DNA of 14,812 nucleotides from Glomus cerebriforme (lineage: Eukaryota > Glomeromycota > Glomeromycetes > Glomerales > Glomeraceae), in the NCBI GenBank assembly GCA_003550305.1, contig QKYT01001098.1, forward strand, positions 12,350-27,161, read 5' to 3'. A model generated the notes under the pieces. That model worked only from the letters and a program-made list of their open reading frames with translations, ran no database searches and was not told where the DNA came from. Positions within the stretch are counted from its first letter, which is position 1. Each line of letters starts with the position of its first letter. The translations under genes were made by a program, and so were the position numbers. This document shows positions 1 through 7,983 of this stretch, piece by piece.

Positions 1-703
1 AAAAATATATGAAATATTGACGATCTGTTCAACGCCTAACCAAATTGAGCGGAAAAATGCATATATTTGGAAATGATCGTAGGAATTTTTTTCCATCAAA
101 CGCTTTCTTATGTTAATTATAATATATATGGACACATACCAGAATTACTACTGGAAAGTGAAATAATCAAAAAGCACACAAAAAATAAATCCAAGTCTGC
201 CCTTCTATAGTAAGTCCAAGCTAAAATAAGAATTTCTTTTGGCAGACTCCCCATACATATGATGGTTTAACAAATGAGTACCTGCATTTTTAATAACAAA
301 CGCTTTTTGTATGAGAAAGATACCTCAGATAAAAGGAAAATTCAAGCAATTAAAAGGTTNGCTCAGACTAGAATTGAACTAGCCAAGGCATAAATATGCT
401 CTCCACCAGGAAAAGGACACGTCCAATTTCTTAATCTTTTAATCTCAGAGGTAGGAGAAAGAAAAGAAATGAAACAAAAGAATAAAAACCTTTATAAAGT
501 AGATCCTCACTAGATAATAATCCAATTGGCACAATTTACAATAATGCAAAGATTATCTACAGCCATATAATGGTTTAGNATCAACTGCGCTTTTACTAAT
601 AAAACTGCAAAACAAACCGTAAGAGATATCTCAATAAAGAGAAAGTAAGTAATTGACTATTTTTTTTACTTTTAATTATTTTTGTAATAATTGTGATAAA
701 AGG
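1..703. other. Intergenic, AT-rich, no gene seen
   Basis: No open reading frame of convincing composition was found on either strand. The 9-mer caaacgctt occurs near 98 and again near 296, which is too short to interpret. Two ambiguous bases lie here (about 360 and 579). The only feature that stands out is a tRNA-like T-arm on the minus strand at 366-384, listed separately. Confidence 0.6.
366..408 (-). ncRNA. tRNA-like / Pol III box A-box B fragment
   Basis: On the minus strand, 384-366 reads as a good tRNA T-arm. A 5-bp stem with one G-U pair encloses the 7-base loop TTCAATT, and GTTCAATTC fits the box B consensus. About 28 bases upstream, TGGTGGAGAGC (about 408-398) is close to box A. A complete tRNA cannot be drawn: the interval between the two boxes is too short for a normal anticodon arm plus variable loop, and I find no 5' acceptor strand to pair with the 3' side. 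It could be a tRNA pseudogene, the head of a tRNA-derived SINE, or chance. Confidence 0.2.
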
Positions 704-916
704 GTAGGAAGTTGAAAAAAATGATAAATAGTTGCTAAACAAGGAGAAATGGTAGAAAAGAACGTGATGATAACTATTATTAAATAGAGAAAGAAAATTG
801 AAAAAAATGTGAAAATTTCATACTGATACTTAGGAAGGAAAAGTGAAAAAAAAGTTATAACTGTTGCTAAACAAAGAAGGAAAAGAGATAGATAGGAAAA
901 AATGTGAAAATATTCA
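704..916. repeat. Diverged purine-rich tandem repeat, two copies
   Basis: Two related purine-rich blocks follow one another. The sequence gttgctaaacaa recurs at 731 and 863, taggaag at 705 and 831, and a run like aaaaaatgtgaaaat at about 802 and 898. The changing offsets (132, 126 and 96) show that indels have accumulated since duplication. No coding potential is seen. Confidence 0.5.
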
Positions 917-1201
917 AGGGTTGCCAGAGTTTTTCTTCTTGTTTTATACTATTACTTCTTATTTATTATTTTTTTGCAATACAAAATTAGTAAAAAGAGT
1001 TAATGTTGGTATAAGTTCAAATCTCTCTTAGTAACTAATACATCTTGTGTAATTATTTTTTCTATTCATCAAAAGTTAAAATATGATAATTGTCGGACAA
1101 TAATCTTATTAGTTTCCGTATGCAAAATACATACATTCAAATATCTAAAAATAAGAATTACAGTATATTATAAAATTACTATAATTAATATTTATGTAAA
1201 T
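917..1201. other. AT-rich spacer, nothing recognised
   Basis: This low-complexity AT-rich stretch has no open frame of note and no clear repeat. Confidence 0.5.
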
Positions 1202-1367
1202 TCAATTATAAAATTGATGAAAGGGCACCCAATCCTGTAGCATTCGCCTGGTATTTCCTCTTACAAGATCATCCATCCCAGGAGGACCTGGTTTCCGCTT
1301 CCATTTCCCTTTTATATTATTGCGCAGTTGATCATCTTCATAACATATTGAAAAAAAAAGATCGCAT
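1202..1367 (-). CDS. Possible 3' terminal exon of an unrecognised protein
   Basis: Reading leftwards from about 1367, this frame encodes about 54 residues ending in FHQFYN and a TGA stop at 1202-1204. The stretch is visibly richer in G+C than its surroundings and uses CGC, CGG, CTG, CCC and GGG codons that are otherwise rare here, which suggests real coding ancestry. The peptide has a basic, proline/glycine-rich core (KWKRKPGPPG) followed by DDLVRGNTRRMLQDW. A splice acceptor (TTTTTAG, ending at 1368) precedes it, and donor-like GTATGT sites lie at 1440-1435 and 1450-1445, which would give an intron of roughly 70 to 80 bases. I could not extend a convincing upstream exon. I do not recognise the family. 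It may be the last exon of a decayed gene or a transposon fragment. Confidence 0.3.
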
Positions 1368-1399
1368 CTAAAAATGAATATAGGCAAAAAAATTTACTA

Positions 1400-2017
1400 A
1401 ATTTAAATTCCATTTCATCCTAAACTTTTAACAAACATACCTCTACATACCTCCCAAATTTTTAGTATACTTTTACAAACTTATAATCATGGTACAAATT
1501 TGTTTATACCTTGTATAGTTGTATTTTAGAATTTTTAATTATAATTTTATAAAAACCTTCTTGAATATAATTAGTAATAATTATATTATGTAGAATAAAT
1601 AAAGTTATACATAAATTTAAATTTTACCATAATCGTTAATTTTCAATTAAGAAATATTTAATTTTTATAAACATTTAGTATTCCATGTATTAATAGTTCG
1701 ATAAAGCAGATGATTTTTAATTTTATCATGTGAAAATGAAAAAAGGCTTAGTGTTAATGCCAAGTCAACAAAATTGTAAGAAAATAAGAATTCTCTGGTA
1801 CTTCTGTTAATTATCCTAATTTTGTAACGTTATGGATTACGTAAAAACTTTAATGAACACCAAAGTGAGCAAAATATCTCTCATTAACAATGTAATTGAG
1901 TAAATAAAAGATTTTTGACGTTTATTATTTAATTGTAGAACAAAAATTGTTTATTAATAAACTATTAATCAATGAAGAATGTTATGTAAAAATTCTTAAA
2001 TAAGGTAATATTTTTAA
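1400..2017. other. AT-rich spacer upstream of kinase remnant
   Basis: Stops are frequent in all frames. I looked for the N-lobe of the kinase whose remnant starts at about 2018 and found no convincing glycine-loop or VAVK-like lysine segment, so the remnant appears truncated at its 5' end. Confidence 0.5.
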
Positions 2018-2413
2018 TACGTAATTTTAATCAATACTTCAAATGGAAACTATTTTTACTTTATATTGTTAGATAAATTTACACTTACAGAAAATGGTAA
2101 TTTAAGACAAGGATTAAATAGAAATTTCAATTCATTAAATTGATTTTATATATTAAGTGATTAGCCTTATTATAATATGCCTCATGAAGAGTTTTTAGCA
2201 ATAAAAATCTGCCAAGGACTTAGAACAAGTTTTAATATTAAAGTTTCTCAATTAATAGTTGATATACTTAAACAATGGAAAATTGATCTTTATTATAATT
2301 ATAAGGAAAATGAAATTTATATACTACATATTATCAAGATATTTATTCAAGTAGACTTGAATTTTAATAACCAAAAAAATGCAGATGATGAAGAAGAATA
2401 TTCAAATAATTAA
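2018..2413 (+). pseudogene. Tyrosine-kinase-like protein kinase remnant, catalytic core deleted
   Basis: One continuous frame from 2018 to the TAA at 2411-2413 carries two recognisable kinase pieces and is interrupted by stops at 2141 (TGA) and 2162 (TAG). The first piece (GNYFYFILL, then ENGNLRQ, then NRNFNSLN) resembles the hinge and the region just after it in the kinases expanded in Rhizophagus; the TGA sits where tryptophan normally follows. The second piece begins PYYNMPHEEFLAIKICQGLR, the helix and loop before the C-terminal part of the C-lobe, and ends with an acidic KNADDEEEYS tail typical of the family's C-terminus. The roughly 100 residues that should lie between, including the HRDL catalytic loop and the DFG segment, are missing. 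It cannot encode an active kinase. The open stretch from the ATG at 2177 (78 codons) is a relic of this gene, not an independent one. Confidence 0.7.
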
Positions 2414-2934
2414 TACTATTTATTATTTAAATAATATAATATTGACTCTGTTAATTTTTTATTTTATAGATTCTACAATAATTGATTTTCCTTAATCTTT
2501 AAGGTAAATATTTATATATTATATAGTTTTTATTTATATTACCTAGCCGAAATTGATTTCAAAAATTATATCATATTTTATTAAAAAATTTATTTTAACT
2601 GCTAGAAAAAAAACAAATAAATAATTTACATTATTTACAGTAATTTTTTTTAATGGATAATTATCAAAACTTATTAACTTATTAAAATAAAAATAAAATT
2701 ACTAAAAAAAAAATAATATTGTTTGTATTTTTTCCATCTTCTGATCGTTTCTTTTTGTATTCCTTTTATTATACCCCCCTCCTACATTTCCGTAAATACC
2801 AACCAAATGTTACAGTACATTGAACATTGAAAGTAAAACTATTTGACATTCTATTTATATTTAGTGAGACTAGTCCAGTGTTAATGGGACTGCTTTAAAA
2901 AGTTTAAAAGTTCAGAGTTAAAAGTCATTTACTT
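2414..2934. other. AT-rich spacer
   Basis: No gene was seen. A short hairpin-capable sequence, AGTCC and GGACT, flanks a 10-base loop near 2875-2892. Confidence 0.5.
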
Positions 2935-3290
2935 TTTTTTTATACATTCTTTCATTCAAATTGTTCTTTCCATTCGTTCCTTCTTTGATTTTTTGTCTTA
3001 TCCATTCTTAAAAATGTTTTATACCCTTTTGATTTCTTCCTTATCTGTTATTTTGGAGTCCAATCATTTTTTTTACATTTTTTCTTATCCTTTCAATCAT
3101 TCACAGAGTCCTCTTTTAGCAAATATTCTCTTTTGCTTATTATTTCTTTAACTTGTTTTTCATCCTTTTCTTTCATTCCCACTTTTTTTTCTTTCTGTAT
3201 CTTCTCTGCTCATATTTTTTTATCTTATCCATTTGTTGATATATTTATCTATTATTTTTTATTCCAATTTATTCCATTATTTTTTTTTAA
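2935..3290. other. Polypyrimidine-biased tract (T/C-rich on plus strand)
   Basis: For about 350 bases the plus strand is dominated by T and C, with repeated ttctttc, ttcctt and atcc words and very few G. It is not a simple tandem repeat and no open frame stands out. It contrasts with the purine-rich tract on the same strand at 3590-3990, with the structured repeat pair in between. Confidence 0.5.
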
Positions 3291-3517
3291 TTTTAAATAA
3301 AGCCTTAATTTTCACACTTCAACATGCTGAAATGGGTTGATTATCTTCCTTAAAGTTGTTATGTGATCATTCGCCTTAGGAAATGTAACAGTCTTCTTTT
3401 TTCTTTTATCTTTTTGCTATCTGTTGAAATCTCACATCTGATGACCTTTTTAGTCCAACATTGCTTCATAAACATAAATACAAAGTGACAAGCAAATAAA
3501 GAGGAGAATTCTAATCT

Positions 3518-3630
3518 AAACCAACCAGCCAGTTAGGAGATACTCAACTATCTGGACTGGCTTTCCTTGCCTGATATGAGGAGGATATCATATACAGTAT
3601 AAGGAAGATAAGGGGGAGTTTTAAGGAGTA
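3518..3630. repeat. Structured ~117-bp repeat, copy 1
   Basis: This is the first of two direct copies spaced 117 bases apart. It contains two adjacent fold-backs. Hairpin 1 pairs agccagt (3527-3533) with actggct (3556-3562), with an inner agata/tatct stem closed by the loop ctcaac. Hairpin 2 pairs ttcctt (3563-3568) with aaggaa (3601-3606), with inner CTG/CAG and tgatat/atatca pairs. A G-rich purine tail follows. It has no coding potential. A MITE-like repeat, a SINE-like element or a structured RNA are all possible. Confidence 0.7.
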
Positions 3631-3636
3631 AAAAAA

Positions 3637-3748
3637 AACCAACCAACCAGTTAGAAGATACTCAACTATCTGACCGGCTTTCCTTGCCTGACACGAGAAA
3701 GTTCTCATATACAGTATAAGGAAGATAAGGGGAGTTTAGAAGGGGTAG
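3637..3748. repeat. Structured ~117-bp repeat, copy 2
   Basis: This is a diverged second copy. The ctcaactatct loop region, the ttccttgcctg and atacagtataaggaagataa segments and the following G-rich purines are kept. Hairpin 1 has arms aaccagt (3645-3651) and accggct (3673-3679). The two changed positions would be A-C mismatches in plus-strand RNA but G-U pairs in minus-strand RNA. Hairpin 2 keeps its outer ttcctt (3680-3685) and aaggaa (3718-3723) arms. Confidence 0.7.
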
Positions 3749-3990
3749 ATGGAATAGTTAAGAAGTTAAGAGAGTTTAAAAGGGTAGTTTTTAATAGTTC
3801 ATTTTAAAGAGAAAGTTTAAGAGAAGTTAAAATGTTCATTTTAGAGAGAAAGTTGAGAGTAGTTTTTAAAAAGTGAGTAGTATTCATATGAGAAAATTAG
3901 AAGTAGTCTTTAAAAATTAAATTTTGAGTAAGTTTAAAGGGAGTAATCTTTATTTTAGAGAAAAAGTTAGGGAGCAATCTTTAAGTGAAA
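3749..3990. repeat. Purine-rich degenerate tandem repeat
   Basis: A motif like ttcattttagagagaaagtt recurs at about 3798, 3835 and, with changes, 3950. A motif like gagtagtctttaaaa recurs at about 3857, 3901, 3940 and 3972. Spacing is mostly 37 to 45 bases. The plus strand is almost free of C. It continues the purine-rich tail of the structured repeat, so it may have grown from it. Confidence 0.5.
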
Positions 3991-4588
3991 AATAAGTAAA
4001 ATAAAAGTATAGAAAATATAAAAATGAGTCAAAGTTATAACATATTATAATAAATTAAGCATGATAAGTCATGTCATGCAAATTTGGTGAGTTGCCAGAT
4101 CAATGGATCAATACGGAATATCTAGATATAAGTACTATTCCCAAATAATAATTAAGATAAGGCCTAAATGGAAACTTTGAAATTTAATAATAAATAAAAA
4201 AAAATAGTTACAAACAGCCATTTTAAAATTCTTGATAAATTTGGAAGACACCCAATACTTTTTTGCATCAACAAGATGCTCTTAATTGATAATAAATTGC
4301 ATAACTGAAATTAATTTAATTACAAAAATGGATTTTGATTTATCAAACATATAACAAGGTAAAAAGGAAAAAAAAAAGAAAGAAAAAGTATTTTATTCAT
4401 ATAATCATATAATTCAAAATTAAAGCAATCATTATTACCATCCAGGAAGAAGGATATCATTTCCTCATGAAATTTGTTGGATAAGTATGGTAGATTAATA
4501 AATATAGCTAAAATTACTAATTTTAATTTACAATTTTATTGTATCGCTATGAATACGTGTGACTAATAAAAGCATGGTTACAAACATG
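3991..4588. other. AT-rich spacer 5' of the deaminase gene
   Basis: No open frame and no recognisable gene remnant was found. The last part presumably merges into the upstream regulatory region of the gene at 4774. Confidence 0.5.
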
Positions 4589-4598
4589 GTTACGTAAC
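4574..4598 (+). promoter_or_regulatory. Candidate bZIP-type palindrome upstream of the deaminase gene
   Basis: GTTACGTAAC at 4589-4598 is a perfect 10-base palindrome containing TTACGTAA, a known consensus for some fungal Yap-type and animal PAR-type bZIP factors. The 9-mer CATGGTTAC is present twice, at 4574 and 4586, the second copy running into the palindrome. It lies about 175 bases before the start codon. Its role is inferred from consensus and position only. Confidence 0.35.
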
Positions 4599-4660
4599 TG
4601 TGGTTTTTTTAATGATGATGTGAGGAAAATGATGCGTGATTACTGATCAAACATATTGGC

Positions 4661-4748
4661 TATATATAGGGCTACCCTTAAGGCCTTAACAACACGGACC
4701 TATCATTGTCCAATCAATACAATTTACAAAAATACTTCCATATATAAA
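4661..4748 (+). promoter_or_regulatory. Candidate core promoter of the deaminase gene
   Basis: A TATATATA box lies at 4661-4668, a CCAAT pentamer at 4710-4714 and a second TATATAAA at 4741-4748. The first box is the better candidate, because start of transcription about 30 bases later would leave a leader of roughly 80 bases before the ATG at 4774. The second box would put the start almost on the ATG. In so AT-rich a genome, TATA-like words are weak evidence. Confidence 0.35.
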
Positions 4749-4773
4749 AGGCTTATAAATACAGAATATCAGA

Positions 4774-6042
4774 ATGGCAAACAGAAAAAAAATGGAAAAA
4801 GAATTGTATAGTAAAGCGTGTGTTGTCGAAAGTATCAGATTTGTCGTTGACGAAGCAAGAGAAGAAAGCGTTAATTTGAAGGAGTATGAAAAATTCTCTT
4901 GCAACCTAGCAACAATATTAGCAAGAGAAAAGGAAGTGATAGCAATAAGATTGGTTCCTTACCCAGATAATTGTGTTGTTTACATTGCTAAGAATGACAT
5001 TTGGTGCGAAAAAGATACTGACTATATCAACAGTATCAAGTCATATCTGAAAAGTTTGTCTAAAGATGCTCCCGTAAGATTAAAGGATGCTTGGAAAAGA
5101 GATGACGTGGATAGTTTATTCGAAGATGTAATTGAGTTCTGTTCTGAAAAGCTCAATACTAGATTTGAAAAACTTAAGAAAGATATAACTGATAATCAAC
5201 ACCAGCAACATATTAAATCTTTCATAGATTACGCTTCAATTAAAGTTGAGAATCTAGATGAAATGAGTGGATACGAGTTATCTGAAAAATGTAGTAGTTA
5301 TTACAAAAAAGTCAAAAATTCTACAGCCCCAGAAAAATTTCTAAGACATATCAAAAAGGTGGGATCTTATTATGCGGCTTTGTATGATATTACAGCATGT
5401 GCATGTAAGAAAAAGTACAAAGACCTATTTTCTAATTTGCAAGTGCATAAATTGAATCCCATGACTCTTCATCAGCCCATATTTTCATGGAAAAATATTG
5501 TTGAAAGGTATACTCGTAATCACACAATATGTGAAGAATTCAAGAGGAGATGTTTGAATGATCATGACACATCGGCAAGACTAAGTGATATATATGGTAA
5601 CAGACTGGATGATGAAAGCAATGAACAACACTTATGTCTACATGCAGAAATGAATATATTGGCTAATATTATAAACGAAAAATATAAAGGCTCCACGTTT
5701 ATAGCAGTATCTAAGAGAAGTTGTTACTTATGTGAATTATATATTAAATTTGCACAAATGAAAGGATATAAAATCTTCACTTCTGGAACGCATAAGAAAT
5801 TATATCATAAATGGATGCTTCCGAATATAAAGGATACCGCCTTCAAAAGTGAATCAGTGAGATATATTATAAAAAATCTTGATCGGGTTATTAATGAAGA
5901 AATAGTAAAACATGTTTACGAAGTAGCGTGGTCTGATAGTGAAGGAGAAATCGAGAATTCTGGTGCAGATCCAAATAGTCATGAAGAAGCTGATGAATTG
6001 TTGAAAGCTAAAATACAACGTAAAAAACAAAGAATCTATTAA
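4774..6042 (+). CDS. OTT_1508-like nucleic acid deaminase family protein
   Basis: This intact single-exon gene encodes 422 residues. Residues 289-330 carry the zinc-dependent deaminase signature: H290-A291-E292, then C317-Y-L-C320 preceded by the SKR triad, so H290, C317 and C320 are the likely zinc ligands and E292 the proton shuttle. The arrangement HAEMN, SKRSCYLC and then a THKKLYHKWMLP segment (339-350) matches fungal members of the OTT_1508-like branch of the deaminase superfamily (Pfam PF14441), whose substrate is unknown. Residues 1-260 are mainly charged and look helical, with no recognised domain. The tail (386-422) is acidic and ends in a basic cluster KIQRKKQR that could be a nuclear localisation signal. 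No signal peptide or membrane segment is visible. The first ATG after the promoter-like boxes is used. All expected catalytic residues are present, so activity is plausible, but the reaction (cytosine or adenine, free or in nucleic acid) is inference. Confidence 0.8.
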   Translation: MANRKKMEKELYSKACVVESIRFVVDEAREESVNLKEYEKFSCNLATILAREKEVIAIRLVPYPDNCVVYIAKNDIWCEKDTDYINSIKSYLKSLSKDAPVRLKDAWKRDDVDSLFEDVIEFCSEKLNTRFEKLKKDITDNQHQQHIKSFIDYASIKVENLDEMSGYELSEKCSSYYKKVKNSTAPEKFLRHIKKVGSYYAALYDITACACKKKYKDLFSNLQVHKLNPMTLHQPIFSWKNIVERYTRNHTICEEFKRRCLNDHDTSARLSDIYGNRLDDESNEQHLCLHAEMNILANIINEKYKGSTFIAVSKRSCYLCELYIKFAQMKGYKIFTSGTHKKLYHKWMLPNIKDTAFKSESVRYIIKNLDRVINEEIVKHVYEVAWSDSEGEIENSGADPNSHEEADELLKAKIQRKKQRIY

Positions 6043-6834
6043 AATTATTGAGAATTACATCATAGTATTGAATCCATAATTTTAATTGATCTGAACTCAT
6101 TTAGTTAAGATAATGGTTTCATAATCCTATTCTTTATAAAATTGTTTACTTATAGCTTTATTTTGTATTTTACATATATTTTTATCAATAATATCAAATA
6201 GCGAAGCTTCTTGATTAACAAATTTTTACATCATGATATTTATTAATAAAGTATAAAAATTAGCATATTCAGTGTATTTCGAAATTTAGAGCCAAAAAAA
6301 TAAAATAAAAAACATTGGATTAGTGGTTATTTCTAGCCCATGAAATGAGAGTTCCTTTCTGCTACTCAATACTACCTAATGCTAATTTTTCGATATCTTC
6401 TATAATTTCCGAAGTAAATTAACTAAAATAATCAATTCTGATACATATATTCCATTCATATTATTTTTAACCAATTCCCGCCTAAATATTGATATTTCAG
6501 ATTTAATCTATTTTGTTTAACTATTTTGATCATTGATATGCCAAATTATTAATTTAATGCCTTGAATTTTCCAGAACAAAGACTAATCTACATTCATATG
6601 ATGTTGTGCCTGATATCATGTGGTAAATGTAAAGACTCTTCACCAATAACTTTTAGGTTATAAAAAAATTGTGACATATTGTCATAAACAAATGGGTATA
6701 TAAAAATTTTTTTATTAATACAATTATAGTGTAATATATAGTGTAATACTACATGCAAAAAATAAATACAAGGGATCAGTCACATTTAGAATACATATTA
6801 TCTAGTCCTTTTGCTAGCTAGAGAATTATCAATA
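6043..6834. other. 3' flank of the deaminase gene and spacer
   Basis: An AATAAA at 6245-6250, about 200 bases past the stop codon, is a possible polyadenylation signal. Short coding-looking scraps occur near 6580-6660 on the plus strand but switch frame and cannot be assigned. Nothing else was recognised. Confidence 0.4.
6245..6250 (+). terminator. Possible polyadenylation signal of the deaminase gene
   Basis: A canonical AATAAA hexamer lies 202 bases after the stop codon. Such hexamers are common by chance in sequence this AT-rich. Confidence 0.25.
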
Positions 6835-7460
6835 CTAACCCGATCCTTTAACAACCCAACAAGCAACAATGATGCTGATTATCCTTTTAACATTATTTTG
6901 AAGTAATTTAGGATTTTCTTTAATGATGAACTTCATAAGATTAATTTGGTACTTACTATTACTTGTGAAATAAATATCACCTGAAGTCCTGAAGTATACA
7001 TAATAAAGTGCCATTCCATTTCTATTGATATAATATTATAGAAGTAGTCAAAATAATTATTTCCAAATACTTGATTTGCTGCAATTCATTTTTTCTTATT
7101 TATTTGAAATGCATTTTTAAGTCGTACCAGATTCTGAAAAATAAAATGCATTAATCTGCATATATTTAATTTTAATATTATAAGGCTTTTCTTTAGTGAT
7201 ATAAAGAAAGTCTTTTAGAGCTTTAATTGCATAGTTAACTTGATTGGTTAAATCTTTTTCTAAAATATCTTTCTGTAATACTATAAAAATATTTTAAGAA
7301 GTTTTTTAGTAATAATATAATATTGCTAAAATAATTTACAATGGTTCATTTCATTAGTATCAGTAAGATATATAATAATTTAAAAACTTTATTATCATCA
7401 TTAATCTTCTTAAAAATTAAGGTTAATATAGTTATCTGGTCAGTTTTGAGAATTAATTAT
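6835..7460 (-). pseudogene. Decayed protein-coding region of unknown family
   Basis: Three successive blocks on the minus strand read as one ordinary protein once small frame changes are allowed. Block one, 7293-7117, is 58 codons (LEKDLTNQVNYAIKALKDFL, ending SESGTT). Block two, in another frame from 7121 to about 7022, reads LKNAFQINKKK, a stop, then IAANQVFGNNYFDYFYNIIS. Block three, back in the first frame from 7035 to the TAG at 6835, includes GMALYYVYFRTSGDIYF and KFIIKENPKLLQNNVKRI. Upstream, 7400-7280 also looks coding (LTDTNEMNHCKLF) but holds TAG stops. Amino-acid composition and the continuity across frames argue for real ancestry. I do not recognise the family. A single gene with introns is less likely, because no splice pair preserves the frame between blocks one and three. 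Confidence 0.5.
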
Positions 7461-7628
7461 TACTATTTTCAAAATGGTATATAACATACATGAATATTAG
7501 TCAGGTGATCAAAATATAAAAATTAACCAATCAAATATTATATTGGTCATATAACAATGAATGATCTATATGGTTTAAAAAAACAAAAATCTAATTATAG
7601 CAAAATTAACAAAAATACTAGTAAAATA

Positions 7629-7648
7629 TTTATTTATTTATTTATTTA
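7629..7648 (-). repeat. (TAAA)5 simple repeat, possible retrotransposon 3' tail
   Basis: Five perfect TTTA units on the plus strand are TAAA units on the minus strand. They follow, in the minus direction, the gag-like ORF remnant by about 335 bases. Non-LTR retrotransposons often end in such short tandem repeats. Confidence 0.5.
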
Positions 7649-7983
7649 ATGATTCTTTATCCTGTTAGACTTCAATTTACATTTGGAGTAAAGTGACGCT
7701 AACTACCTAAAGAGGTGATAAGAGTGTTTTAATGCCCTCAATTAAAGAGGACTTTCCCATACTACAACGTAATGCTCCTCTATTATAAATCACAAGACTA
7801 GACAAAATGTAGCAAAAAACTATTTCTAGAAAAAGGTACATTCAGATCGAAGTCGATAACAAATAAAATTTTTCATTTACTAAAATGGCCTACTTACAAA
7901 AGATCAATAAATGATGTATAATGGCATTTTCAACCACAAACTACTTTTTTACCCGTCCCTTTGACTTACTACCATCTTGAGAT

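Noticed and set aside
4686..4904. Minus-strand open frame of 72 codons overlapping the start of the deaminase gene
   Set aside because: It is antisense to the deaminase N-terminus and promoter, with no support of its own.
6578..6662. Coding-looking scrap with a CGKCKDSSP peptide after a TTTTCCAG acceptor-like site
   Set aside because: It is too short, with competing frames and no recognisable family or partner exon.
7629..7648. CRISPR-like or telomeric repeat
   Set aside because: It is a plain tetranucleotide repeat. No spacer-repeat array or telomere repeat exists anywhere in the window.
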